From NCBI RefSeq assembly GCF_030381805.1, contig NZ_JAUDRH010000001.1, positions 248,001 to 312,000 on the forward strand: DNA of 64,000 nucleotides, read 5' to 3'. Below are positions 1-7,847 of the stretch, in pieces. A program made the position numbers and the translations under genes. This DNA is from Chlorogloeopsis sp. ULAP01 (GTDB lineage Bacteria; Cyanobacteriota; Cyanobacteriia; Cyanobacteriales; Nostocaceae). How positions within the stretch are numbered: position 1 is the stretch's first letter; each line of letters begins with the position of its first letter. The notes beneath the pieces were generated by a model that saw only the letters and a list, made by a program, of their open reading frames with translations, ran no database searches and was not told the DNA's origin.

Positions 1-70
1 CACTGAAGCTATTTAAGCGAATCAGGGGTGTGTTGCCAACGGTGCCTACAAAGCCGTTCTTAATATCCAT
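1..70 (-). CDS. cysK: Cysteine synthase-like PLP enzyme, N-terminus only (partial)
   Basis: The reverse strand from an ATG at 70 reads into the left edge of the window and gives 23 residues containing VGNTPLIRLN. This is the typical N-terminus of cysteine synthase and related fold-type II PLP enzymes, which make cysteine from O-acetylserine and sulfide. The PLP lysine and the rest of the protein lie outside the window. A cystathionine beta-synthase-like or other family member cannot be excluded from so short a piece, so the symbol is tentative. Confidence 0.65.
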   Translation of the reverse strand, partial: MDIKNGFVGTVGNTPLIRLNSFS

Positions 71-130
71 TTTGAATTAACCTATGTTTTACTATAAAAA
101 TTCTTACTTATAGTGGCACTGGGATTGAAT

Positions 131-236
131 GAAGCTTGAGATTATTGCCTAGCGATCGCAGTTCCATTAAAAAATCATGACAAATAGGGCAAACCTTTGC
201 TGCTGTTGTAAAGAGAGAGCATTCTACCTTTCAAGT
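131..236 (-). pseudogene. Decayed fragment of a Uma2-family gene
   Basis: This stretch resembles positions 5985-6095 inside the intact Uma2 gene of this window. Shared blocks include the HIP1-containing GCGATCGCAGTT and the region around AGAGCATTC. At least one single-base deletion in a G run and several stops break the reading frame. It looks like the leftover middle of another Uma2 gene. Nothing of its 5' or 3' end is recognisable nearby. Confidence 0.5.
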
Positions 237-715
237 TTAATATATCTGATCGCCCTATTCCCTGTTCCCTTGCCTCTACCCGTAACTTTAATTTTGCCTA
301 ACCATTTATACCAATTATGGATACTTCGATAAGCTCAGTACAAGTTTTGGATTTTAGATTTTGGATGAAAACCATTGATTAATAGGCTACTCCAGAATCT
401 TGAAACAAAACTCTCGCGTGCAAATTTAGTATTATTGGTGGTTACAGTCTACTTAAGTGGACTTGGGCTATAAGCCAAGAAAGTTATTTCTTGGCGGGCT
501 AGGCAAGCCAGTACGAGCTTGAGTGCGCTGCCCTTGGAGCGCCTCTAAAAATCTAGTTCAATCCAGGGAATATACTTAAATTTATTGTTTCAAATTAATA
601 TTATATAGATACGATAATTGCACTGATGGCAGTATAAGTATCTGTAATTTAATTTACATATAAGGCACTACTTAGTGCTGATATTCTTTCATTGTCTTGG
701 ATGGGATGAACTAGG
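237..715. other. Intergenic region with a hairpin repeat and no gene
   Basis: No convincing reading frame is present. The stretch contains a low-complexity CCCTATTCCCTGTTCCC-type tract near 256 and the two-hairpin repeat at 446-495. The last 100 bases are AT-rich and probably carry the promoter of the dynamin operon, but no clear -35/-10 pair could be assigned. Confidence 0.5.
446..495. repeat. Two-hairpin repeat element, copy A
   Basis: The element holds an imperfect palindrome AGTCTACTTAAGTGGACT at 446-463, followed by GCCAAGAAA, a 4-nt loop and TTTCTTGGC at 474-495. The same two-hairpin arrangement recurs at 3243-3293, and a diverged version lies at 28183-28265. It looks like a dispersed noncoding repeat that could fold when transcribed. 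Confidence 0.7.
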
Positions 716-1033
716 GTGGAATCTGAAGAAGATAAATACAAACACCTCCAACGTATAGAGCATCAACTGCGACAAAAAGAGACAGAACAGCGACTTCAGG
801 AATTGGAAGCGGAAATTCATGCTAAAGATATAAATGTCTATAAACCTATTAAAGATAAACCTGAAGCTTCAGGAAAACTTAGACAGACGCAAGTAATTCT
901 GGGACTTAAATTATTTGCGTTTGCAATTGTAACAATAGCAGCGGTGAAAATAGCGTCAGTTTTGGCAGGAGTAATCATCGTAGGCACGATTGGTTTTGTT
1001 GCCTATAAACTCTTTTTCACCGAGAAAAAATAA
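716..1033 (+). CDS. Small coiled-coil membrane protein upstream of the dynamin-like GTPases
   Basis: This 105-aa protein starts with GTG at 716. Residues 1-45 are charged and heptad-like (repeated EL/QR/KE), predicting a coiled coil. Residues 60-102 form two closely spaced hydrophobic segments, predicting a membrane hairpin. It ends 25 nt before the BDLP start on the same strand, so the two are probably co-transcribed. No named family is recognised. A protein of the same plan (coiled coil, then two C-terminal hydrophobic segments) lies at 48171. A role as membrane anchor or partner of the dynamins is inference from position only. Confidence 0.7.
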   Translation: MESEEDKYKHLQRIEHQLRQKETEQRLQELEAEIHAKDINVYKPIKDKPEASGKLRQTQVILGLKLFAFAIVTIAAVKIASVLAGVIIVGTIGFVAYKLFFTEKK

Positions 1034-1058
1034 TAATTTTTGAAAAAAAGCAATTAAC

Positions 1059-3140
1059 ATGGATTATCAAACAAAAACAGATGTTTTTATTAACGACTTG
1101 GAACGAGTTGTTAAAGTAAGACAAGAAGTAGCGATCGCACTAGAAGAAATTGCACAAACAATTGATCAAGCGGAATTAGCTGGAGAGTTTGCTTCCGGTA
1201 AATTAAGTTTAGAGCGTGATATTGAAGATATTAAGGTAGTCAGCAAAAATCTCCGCCAAGGCGTCTTTCGTCTACTAGTTTTAGGAGATATGAAACGGGG
1301 TAAAAGTACATTTCTCAATGCTTTAATCGGTGAAAAAATCTTACCGAGTGATGTTAATCCTTGTACTGCGGTATTAACAGTTTTACGTTACGGTGTTGAG
1401 AAAAAAGTTACAGTACATTTTAATGATGGCAAAAGTCCGCAGAATTTAGATTTTGATGAATTTAAACATAAATATACAATTGATCCAGCAGAGGCAAAGA
1501 AACTAGAGCAACAGAATAAGCAGGCATTTCCTGATGTCAGTCATGCTGTAGTCGAATATCCTTTACCGTTACTGGAAAAAGGAATTGAAATTGTCGATAG
1601 TCCTGGATTAAATGATACAGAGGCGCGTAACGAATTATCCTTGGGTTATATCAATAATTGTCACGCAATTCTATTTGTGCTGAGAGCCTCTCAGCCTTGC
1701 ACATTGGGCGAGCGGCGTTATCTGGAAAATTATATTAGAGGTAGGGGGCTGTCGGTTTTCTTCTTAATCAACGCTTGGGATCAGGTACGCGAAGCCTTAA
1801 TCGATCCGGATGATGAAGAAGAGCTAAAAGAAGCGGAAGAAAGACTGCGGCAAGTTTTTCAAGCGAACTTAGCTGAATATTGTATTGTAGACGGACAAGA
1901 TATTTACGATGAGCGCGTGTTTGAAATCTCTTCCATTCAAGCGTTACGGCGACGCTTGAAAGATGCTCAAGCTTCCCTAGAGGGAACTGGCTTTCCTGGA
2001 TTTATGAAAGCACTCAATACCTTTCTTACCAGAGAAAGAGCGATCGCCGAATTGCGACAAGTACGAACATTAGCAAGACAAGCGTGCGATCGCACTCGTG
2101 AAGCGATTCAAAGACGGATACCATTACTTGAGGAAGATGTTAACCAATTGCGAGAACGTATTAATTCTGTAGAGCCAGAATTTACCAAACTCAGAGGTAT
2201 CCACGAGCAATTCCAACAAGAAATCAGAAACACTAGGGATACTCAAGCAAAAGCGATCGCTGACTCATTCAAAACTTATATTTTAAACTTGGGCAATACT
2301 TTTGAAAGTGATTTTCTCCGCTATCAACCGGAATTAAATTTATTTGATTTTCTCAGCAGTGGTAAACGAGAAGCATTTAACGCCGCCCTGCAAAAAGCTT
2401 TTGAACAATATATTGCCGATAAATTAGCTGATTGGACTTTAACCGCCGAAAAAGAAATCAGTGCAGCATTTGTCCAACTATCAAGAAGTGCTGCACAATA
2501 TGGTGCTTCTTACAGTCAAGTAACAGACCGCATTACAGAAAAATTAACAGGAGAAAAAATCAAAGTCAATCCCGCCACTACTACAGAAGAAGATAACTCT
2601 CCAGGGTGGGCAAAATGGGCAATGGGTTTGTTATCATTCACAGGAGGAAATTTAGCTGGTTTTGCAATGGCTGGGGTAGGATTCGATTGGAAAAATATTC
2701 TGTTAAATTACTTCACTGTCATTGGTATCGGCGGAATAATTACAGCAATCACAGGTGTTTTTCTTGGGCCAATTGGATTTGCTCTACTAGGTTTAGGTGT
2801 AGGATTTTTACAAGCAGATCAAGCGCGAAAAGAATTAGTGAAAAAGGCAAAGAAAGAGTTAGTAAAATATTTACCACAAGTAGCAAACGAGCAATGGCAT
2901 ACTGTATATAATGCAGTTAAAGAGTGCTTTGACTCTTACGAAAGAGAAGTTAGCAAGAGAATTAACGAAGATATTGCTGCTCGCAAATCTGAATTAAATA
3001 ATTTGCTCCAGCAAAAAGAAACTCGCGAGATTAATCGCGATACTGAATTAAAGCGATTGAAGATTCTCGAAGAAGATGTTGTGACAAAATTACAAAAAGT
3101 TGAATCTGCATATAGCAATTTATTCGCTTACTACAGTTAG
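1059..3140 (+). CDS. Bacterial dynamin-like protein (BDLP), large membrane-remodelling GTPase
   Basis: The 693-aa product closely resembles the structurally studied BDLP of Nostoc punctiforme, which has the same length and the same key positions. The P-loop GDMKRGKST is at residues 76-84, the switch threonine is about T103, DSPGLND (G3) is at 180-186 and NAWD (G4) is at 238-241. A long helical stalk follows. The hydrophobic paddle is at about residues 545-600 (GIGGIITAITG...GPIGFALLGLG) and inserts into lipid in the known family member. A helical C-terminus ends in SNLFAYYS. The family hydrolyses GTP and tubulates membranes. It sits between a small membrane protein and a second dynamin-like gene, which may be a partner. 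Confidence 0.95.
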   Translation: MDYQTKTDVFINDLERVVKVRQEVAIALEEIAQTIDQAELAGEFASGKLSLERDIEDIKVVSKNLRQGVFRLLVLGDMKRGKSTFLNALIGEKILPSDVNPCTAVLTVLRYGVEKKVTVHFNDGKSPQNLDFDEFKHKYTIDPAEAKKLEQQNKQAFPDVSHAVVEYPLPLLEKGIEIVDSPGLNDTEARNELSLGYINNCHAILFVLRASQPCTLGERRYLENYIRGRGLSVFFLINAWDQVREALIDPDDEEELKEAEERLRQVFQANLAEYCIVDGQDIYDERVFEISSIQALRRRLKDAQASLEGTGFPGFMKALNTFLTRERAIAELRQVRTLARQACDRTREAIQRRIPLLEEDVNQLRERINSVEPEFTKLRGIHEQFQQEIRNTRDTQAKAIADSFKTYILNLGNTFESDFLRYQPELNLFDFLSSGKREAFNAALQKAFEQYIADKLADWTLTAEKEISAAFVQLSRSAAQYGASYSQVTDRITEKLTGEKIKVNPATTTEEDNSPGWAKWAMGLLSFTGGNLAGFAMAGVGFDWKNILLNYFTVIGIGGIITAITGVFLGPIGFALLGLGVGFLQADQARKELVKKAKKELVKYLPQVANEQWHTVYNAVKECFDSYEREVSKRINEDIAARKSELNNLLQQKETREINRDTELKRLKILEEDVVTKLQKVESAYSNLFAYYS

Positions 3141-3413
3141 TTTTATACTTTGAAAGTATTTTACTTGGTGTCTTGGTAGTGAACTCAAATCTTGCATCTC
3201 GCTCTTAGATGGATCAAGTTTGTTAAAACTGATAACTAGCCTAGTCTGCTTGAGCAGACTTTAGCTTTAAGCCAAGAAATAAAATTTCTTGGCGAACAAC
3301 AGCAATTTTTGTAGGATGGGTATGCCTAACTTTCCTCAAACCCTTATTTTTACATTTTAGACAGTATCCACCTTATAGATATTTTACTGAGAAAGAAAAT
3401 AAATCTAGAAAAT
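3141..3413. other. Gap between the two dynamin genes
   Basis: This 273-bp gap contains the two-hairpin repeat copy B (3243-3293) and no gene. The second dynamin may therefore have its own promoter or may be read through from BDLP. AT-rich sequence lies at 3340-3410 just ahead of the next start. Confidence 0.5.
3243..3293. repeat. Two-hairpin repeat element, copy B
   Basis: A perfect 18-nt palindrome AGTCTGCTTGAGCAGACT spans 3243-3260. It is followed at 3271-3293 by GCCAAGAAA, a 5-nt loop and TTTCTTGGC. The organisation matches copy A at 446-495. The stem bases differ from copy A in a compensated way, which favours a structural role or origin. Confidence 0.7.
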
Positions 3414-5681
3414 ATGCAGCAAGAGAATCAAAATTACAAGCAGCTTGCAGATACTCTTAAATCTGTATCTGCATTACTAAATATAGATTCAAAATCGGCG
3501 CTGTACAGAGATATTATTACCATTTGTAATTATCTCACAAATCCCTACTTTCGGATTGCAGTATTTGGCCCCTTTAATCATGGTAAGTCAACCTTACTTA
3601 ACGCCATCTTGGGAAATCGCACATTACCAATTGATTTAATTCCTACTACAGGTGCTGCTATTACTGTTAAGCATGGCACTGATTTACGCACGAGAATTAC
3701 TTTAGTAGATAATACGGAAATTTACCGCAGTGGCACAGAAATTTTAAAGGAATTTGCAATTTTAGATGGCGACAGGAAGATGCGAAGTGATGTTGCTTCT
3801 GTAGAAGTTTTCTGTCCCCACCCTTTTTTAGATAGGGGTGTAGAATTTCTCGATTTACCCGGAACTAATGATAGAGAAGAACAAGATAATTTAGTCAGAG
3901 AACAACTGTTAGGTGCTGACTTAGTAGTGCAGTTGTTGGATGCACGTAAGTTAATGACTTTAGGTGAACGGGAAAACTTACGAGATTGGCTTTTGGATCG
4001 TGGTATTAAAACGGTTATTTTTGTTGTTAATTTCTTGAATTTACTTGAACCAGAAGAGCAAAAAGAAGTTCAAAATCGTCTGCGGTTTGTTGCTGAAAGT
4101 TTTCGAGCTGACTTACCACCAGGTTTTAGTAACTTATATCGTGTTGATGCTTTACCTGCTCTAAGAGCTAGACTTAAAGGTGATGTGGCAGCAGCGAGTA
4201 CTAGCGGTTTAGTGGCTTTTGAAACAGCTTTACAGAATATCGTCGAAATTCTCCAACAAAATCGAAAAGATTTGCGTTTGCCGAGAGTGCAAGCGATCGC
4301 ATCCCAAATACAAACATCATTAAAGGCAAAAATTGCTCCTTTGCGGAGTGAAATTAAAACGTTTGAAGAAAAGAATCATGCCAAAAATGAAATTAAGCAA
4401 CGTGCTGTAGAGCTAATCAAACAAGGATTTAACACTAGTGTTGTCAAGTTGCGTGATTGGCTGAATATAACAAATTTACGAGATAAATATCAAGCTGACG
4501 CTGCTATTGCCTTAGCAACAAATAATTTTAAAAATTGGGAGATAAATACTTTTAACAAAGATTTTACTGAATTAAAAGCTGCTATTTTAAAATGGTTAGA
4601 ACAAGCATATAATTTTTTTCAAGAAGCAAGACCAGAAGATTTATTAATTCCCTTTCCCAAAAAGCCACAAGTTAACTTACCACCCAAACCAAGTGATTCT
4701 GACGATTTAAGCGATCCTAGTTCTATTGCAGTTGGTGGTGGTATTGGTTGGTTATTAGGTGGCCCGGTTGGGGCTGCTGTTGTTGGAAGTATTGCTTATT
4801 TAGTCAACAATAATTTACAAAAACAAGATGAAAAAGTAACTCAAGATTTGTATCATCAACAAGTAGCAAAAATTTGTGTAGATGCCATTGATGATTATTT
4901 AAACATCTTTAGTAGTCAAGGATTATCAATATTAGCTGAATATGAGAAAAAGGCGGAAAAAGTTATTAAATTTACAGTAATTAATGAACCACTAGAAGTT
5001 ACTAAAAAACGTGAAGAATTACAACAGTGGCAGAATCTTTTAAATCAATTAAATCGAGAGTTAGAAAAAACTTTAGGCATTTCTATTCCTGATGAATTGA
5101 ACATAGAAAAAGAACCACCTCAGTCTGTGTATCGTTTTTCAGGCAAAGGAGTAAAAGAAGATTTGGGGATGCGCCGACAAGAGGATGCACCAGCGAAGGA
5201 ACACAGTAATACAGCAACAAGAGATACAGTAAAAGAGGACAAGCAGACGGAGAGAAAAGCAGAGAAAAGTAATTTCTTTGCGTCTCAACCTCCCCGCATT
5301 TCCGCGTCTTCACCTCCTCCTCCTAGAAAAGAAGATTTAGAGGCAAAATTTCGTGCTTGGGAACTTGATGAAGAAATAGCGCAAATGAAAGCACAAATGC
5401 GTTCACCTGAGTTTCAAACTGGTAAGCAGCAAAATACGAATCAAAGCCAGCAAGCACCTAATCAAGCTAAAACCCAAGCGGAAAAAGACAAAATTGCTCA
5501 CGCCTACACTATCTTAGGTTTGCAATCGGGTGCTTCATTAGCTGAGATTAAACAAGCTTATAAAAATTTGGTGAAAAAATGGCATCCAGATTTATTTGTG
5601 GATAAGCCCCAACTGCTACAACAAGCACAAGAAAAAATGCGACTAATTAATGAAGCTTACACGATACTAATAAAAACATAG
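3414..5681 (+). CDS. Dynamin-like GTPase fused to a C-terminal J domain
   Basis: The product has 755 aa. The GTPase domain is N-terminal: P-loop GPFNHGKST at residues 52-60, DLPGTND (G3) at 147-153 and NFLN in the G4 position at 206-209. A helical region follows, then a short Gly/Ala-rich hydrophobic patch at about 440-470 that could contact membrane. A disordered Pro/Ser linker occupies about 575-690. Residues 693-755 are a DnaJ-type J domain with the diagnostic HPD at 724-726 (KKWHPDLF), the motif J proteins use to stimulate Hsp70 ATPase. The gene lies 273 bp after BDLP on the same strand. The fusion suggests a dynamin that recruits a DnaK; this is inference. Confidence 0.9.
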   Translation: MQQENQNYKQLADTLKSVSALLNIDSKSALYRDIITICNYLTNPYFRIAVFGPFNHGKSTLLNAILGNRTLPIDLIPTTGAAITVKHGTDLRTRITLVDNTEIYRSGTEILKEFAILDGDRKMRSDVASVEVFCPHPFLDRGVEFLDLPGTNDREEQDNLVREQLLGADLVVQLLDARKLMTLGERENLRDWLLDRGIKTVIFVVNFLNLLEPEEQKEVQNRLRFVAESFRADLPPGFSNLYRVDALPALRARLKGDVAAASTSGLVAFETALQNIVEILQQNRKDLRLPRVQAIASQIQTSLKAKIAPLRSEIKTFEEKNHAKNEIKQRAVELIKQGFNTSVVKLRDWLNITNLRDKYQADAAIALATNNFKNWEINTFNKDFTELKAAILKWLEQAYNFFQEARPEDLLIPFPKKPQVNLPPKPSDSDDLSDPSSIAVGGGIGWLLGGPVGAAVVGSIAYLVNNNLQKQDEKVTQDLYHQQVAKICVDAIDDYLNIFSSQGLSILAEYEKKAEKVIKFTVINEPLEVTKKREELQQWQNLLNQLNRELEKTLGISIPDELNIEKEPPQSVYRFSGKGVKEDLGMRRQEDAPAKEHSNTATRDTVKEDKQTERKAEKSNFFASQPPRISASSPPPPRKEDLEAKFRAWELDEEIAQMKAQMRSPEFQTGKQQNTNQSQQAPNQAKTQAEKDKIAHAYTILGLQSGASLAEIKQAYKNLVKKWHPDLFVDKPQLLQQAQEKMRLINEAYTILIKT

Positions 5682-5713
5682 ATCCCCGACTTCTTAGAAA
5701 AGTCGGGGATTTT
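5682..5713. terminator. Hairpin terminator after the dynamin operon
   Basis: CCCCGACTT at 5684-5692 pairs with AAGTCGGGG at 5700-5708 and is followed by a short T run (ATTTT). It begins at the stop codon of the J-domain dynamin. Related hairpins follow genes at about 32245, 39629 and 51705, so this is a shared terminator-like element. Confidence 0.7.
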
Positions 5714-5795
5714 ACAGAGCTTATCTAAAATAAAAGATAAACAATATTATAAAATTAATAAAATTGCGATCGCATATTTAAAAATATTCACTAAA

Positions 5796-6380
5796 TTACC
5801 AAATCTTACCCATATTCAGAACAAAACCAGGCAAAACTGGATCGCCACTGACACTATCAGGATTATCTAAACATTCCTCTGACATTCCCGGACGATAAAT
5901 ATAAACTTGGCGATTTTTCCTATCAATCAACCATCCTAAGTGAATTCCTGGCTCCCTCACATATTCGTCCATTTTTTCTTGTAAGGGCTTGAGGTTATCA
6001 GTAGGCGATCGCAGTTCTATCAAAAAATCTGGACAAATAGGGGCAAATCGTTCCTGCTGTTCTCGTGAAAGAGCATTCCACCGTTCTAGTCTAATCCAGG
6101 AAGCATCGGGAGAACGTTCTGCACCCGTTGATAGTGTAAATCCCGTGCTGGAGTCAAAACAGATACCTGTGCCATCTTGTTCTGCCCAAATTCCTAGCTG
6201 TAAAGCAACGTTAAAGTTACGATTACCTGTTTCTGAACCAGTGGGTGGCATAATTGATATTTCTCCATATTTATTCCTCTCAATGCGTAAGTCGCGGTTA
6301 ATCTGACAGAACTCAAAAAATTCTTCGTCTGTCATTTGCATTGATGGCGGAATTCGCAAAACAATAGGAGACGAAAGCAT
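5796..6380 (-). CDS. Uma2 family (DUF820) putative restriction-endonuclease-fold protein
   Basis: This 194-aa protein matches the cyanobacteria-rich Uma2 family, which has a PD-(D/E)XK nuclease-like fold and unknown substrate. Typical blocks are MTDEEFFEFCQ near the N-terminus, GEISIMPPTGSETG, then SPDASWIRLERW, PDFLIELRSPTD (putative metal-binding Asp/Glu core) and GWLIDRKNRQVYIYRPG. Length is normal and the frame is intact. A decayed relative of its middle part lies at 131-236. Such genes are often numerous and behave as mobile accessory genes. No partner is apparent. Confidence 0.85.
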   Translation of the reverse strand: MLSSPIVLRIPPSMQMTDEEFFEFCQINRDLRIERNKYGEISIMPPTGSETGNRNFNVALQLGIWAEQDGTGICFDSSTGFTLSTGAERSPDASWIRLERWNALSREQQERFAPICPDFLIELRSPTDNLKPLQEKMDEYVREPGIHLGWLIDRKNRQVYIYRPGMSEECLDNPDSVSGDPVLPGFVLNMGKIW

Positions 6381-6431
6381 AATATCTACACAACTGACTT
6401 TTCTTTCTATTCTTACCTACAGATGCGAAAA

Positions 6432-6448
6432 GGTGGGCAATGCCCACC
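6432..6448. terminator. Hairpin downstream of the peroxiredoxin gene
   Basis: GGTGGGCA and TGCCCACC form an 8-bp stem with a 1-nt centre, between the stop of the peroxiredoxin gene and the start of the Uma2 gene, both minus strand. It probably terminates peroxiredoxin transcription. The same GTGGGCAATGCCCACC motif is a common dispersed cyanobacterial repeat. Confidence 0.5.
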
Positions 6449-6478
6449 CTACTGCTTGGCGTGAAATATTTTCAAGAT

Positions 6479-7117
6479 TTATTTGTTGGGTTGAGGAGTC
6501 ATCCGCAAGTAGGGCTTGACTTCCTGATACCCTTTAGGGAACTTCTCCTTCAATACTTCTGGATCTTTGAGTGAAGGAACAATTACGCAGTCATCACCAT
6601 CTTTCCAGTCGGCTGGTGTTGCCACGCTGTAGTTATCAGTTAGTTGCAGCGAATCGATTACGCGCAAAATTTCATCAAAGTTGCGTCCAGTGCTGGGAGG
6701 ATAAGTTAAGGTAAGACGCAGTTTCTTACTGGGATCGATAATAAACACAGTCCGCACTGTAACACTGGCGTTGGCATTGGGGTGAATCATGTCGTAAAGA
6801 TCGGAAACCTTACGATCCGGATCTGCCAAAATCGGGTAGTTAAGTTTGGTACTCTGGGTTTCCTCAATATCGCCTACCCATCCTGTGTGGGATTCAACAT
6901 CATCAACGCTGAGGGCGATTACTTTCACATTGCGCTTGTCAAATTCTGGCTTGAGTTTAGCAACGGTGCCTAATTCAGTGGTGCAAACTGGAGTGTAGTC
7001 TGCGGGGTGGGAGAACAGCACTACCCAGCTGTCGCCTGCCCAATCGTAAAAGTTGATATCGCCATCTGTGGAGGCTTGAGTAAAATTCGGTACTGTATCA
7101 CCGAGATGGAGAGCCAT
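6479..7117 (-). CDS. 1-Cys peroxiredoxin (Prx6 type)
   Basis: The start is set at the ATG at 7117 (MALHLGDTVPNF) because an AGGGAAG ribosome-binding site precedes it and family members begin there. The product has 212 aa. The AhpC/TSA thioredoxin fold is clear. The peroxidatic cysteine is C45 in HPADYTPVCTTEL, and the Prx6 C-terminal domain (GRNFDEILRVIDSLQ, then the LKEKFPKG and YLRMTPQP region) is complete. It reduces hydrogen peroxide and organic hydroperoxides in the cytoplasm. It is a single-gene unit with a hairpin downstream. A 294-bp region on its other side, before the gene at 7412, should hold its promoter. Confidence 0.93.
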   Translation of the reverse strand: MALHLGDTVPNFTQASTDGDINFYDWAGDSWVVLFSHPADYTPVCTTELGTVAKLKPEFDKRNVKVIALSVDDVESHTGWVGDIEETQSTKLNYPILADPDRKVSDLYDMIHPNANASVTVRTVFIIDPSKKLRLTLTYPPSTGRNFDEILRVIDSLQLTDNYSVATPADWKDGDDCVIVPSLKDPEVLKEKFPKGYQEVKPYLRMTPQPNK

Positions 7118-7411
7118 GTTACTTCCCTGTAAATAAGTCAAGATATGGGTGTTCTAATTTGCATGATGACACAAAACACCGATTCTCCGATAGGACTATT
7201 GTGGTTCGCAACAAAATTTTAGGTTCTGAAATTCAAATTCAGCCCAAAACCGAATTTACAGTGATCAGAGTTGTCGGCTTTTGTAGTCCTTACAGGAAGA
7301 ATATGTTCGGTGTTGCAGTCCAGCCATTACACACTTTACCACTTCCGAATACCGAAACTGTAGATAAAGTTCAACGTCTATGTAAATAAATTAATTCATA
7401 GCTGTGAAAAC

Positions 7412-7750
7412 ATGAATACAGGTGGATTGCTTGCTTTTGTTTGTATGGTTGCAATTGCTGTATACTTGCAGTGTTTTACTGAAAGTGAGTTTCTTCTTAA
7501 CCCTTTAATAGATACTCAGTTACCTTCGGGATTTACCCAAACTAAGTTTGAAAGCATTAAACCGGGAATGACACAAGCTGAAGTTTTAAAAATTTTGCCG
7601 CCACCTGAATATTTATCGAATGATGATTCTTGGGCTTATGGTAACGATGGTGCGGCTCCTTTCGGAGATTTTGCCTGGTTTAGATTTGTAATATATTTTG
7701 ATCGCGCAGGAATTGTAACTAAAACAGAACGCCAAAAATTTCATGATTAA
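7412..7750 (+). CDS. Small secreted or membrane-anchored protein, BamE/SmpA-like
   Basis: The 112-aa product begins with a hydrophobic segment (residues 4-20, LLAFVCMVAIAVYL) that could be a signal anchor. It continues with KFESIKPGMTQAEVLKILPPPEY, a block seen in BamE/SmpA-like domains of envelope proteins, and ends in a short strand-rich region (FRFVIYFDRAGIVTKTERQ). There is no clear lipobox cysteine at the usual position, although a Cys lies at residue 21. A structural role at the envelope is inferred from the fold only. Neighbours give no further clue. Confidence 0.65.
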   Translation: MNTGGLLAFVCMVAIAVYLQCFTESEFLLNPLIDTQLPSGFTQTKFESIKPGMTQAEVLKILPPPEYLSNDDSWAYGNDGAAPFGDFAWFRFVIYFDRAGIVTKTERQKFHD

Positions 7751-7847
7751 AATTCATAAGTAAGTAGAAGGCAGCTATGCTGGAGGCAGAAGGGAAGAGG
7801 GTTTTAAGCTGATTCATTTTTCTTTACATAGTTGGGTTTATTTATGC

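Noticed and set aside
7159..7389. A 76-codon open frame between the peroxiredoxin and the BamE-like gene
   Set aside because: The sequence has no family pattern, no ribosome site, and lies in what should be the promoter region of the peroxiredoxin gene. It is more likely chance.
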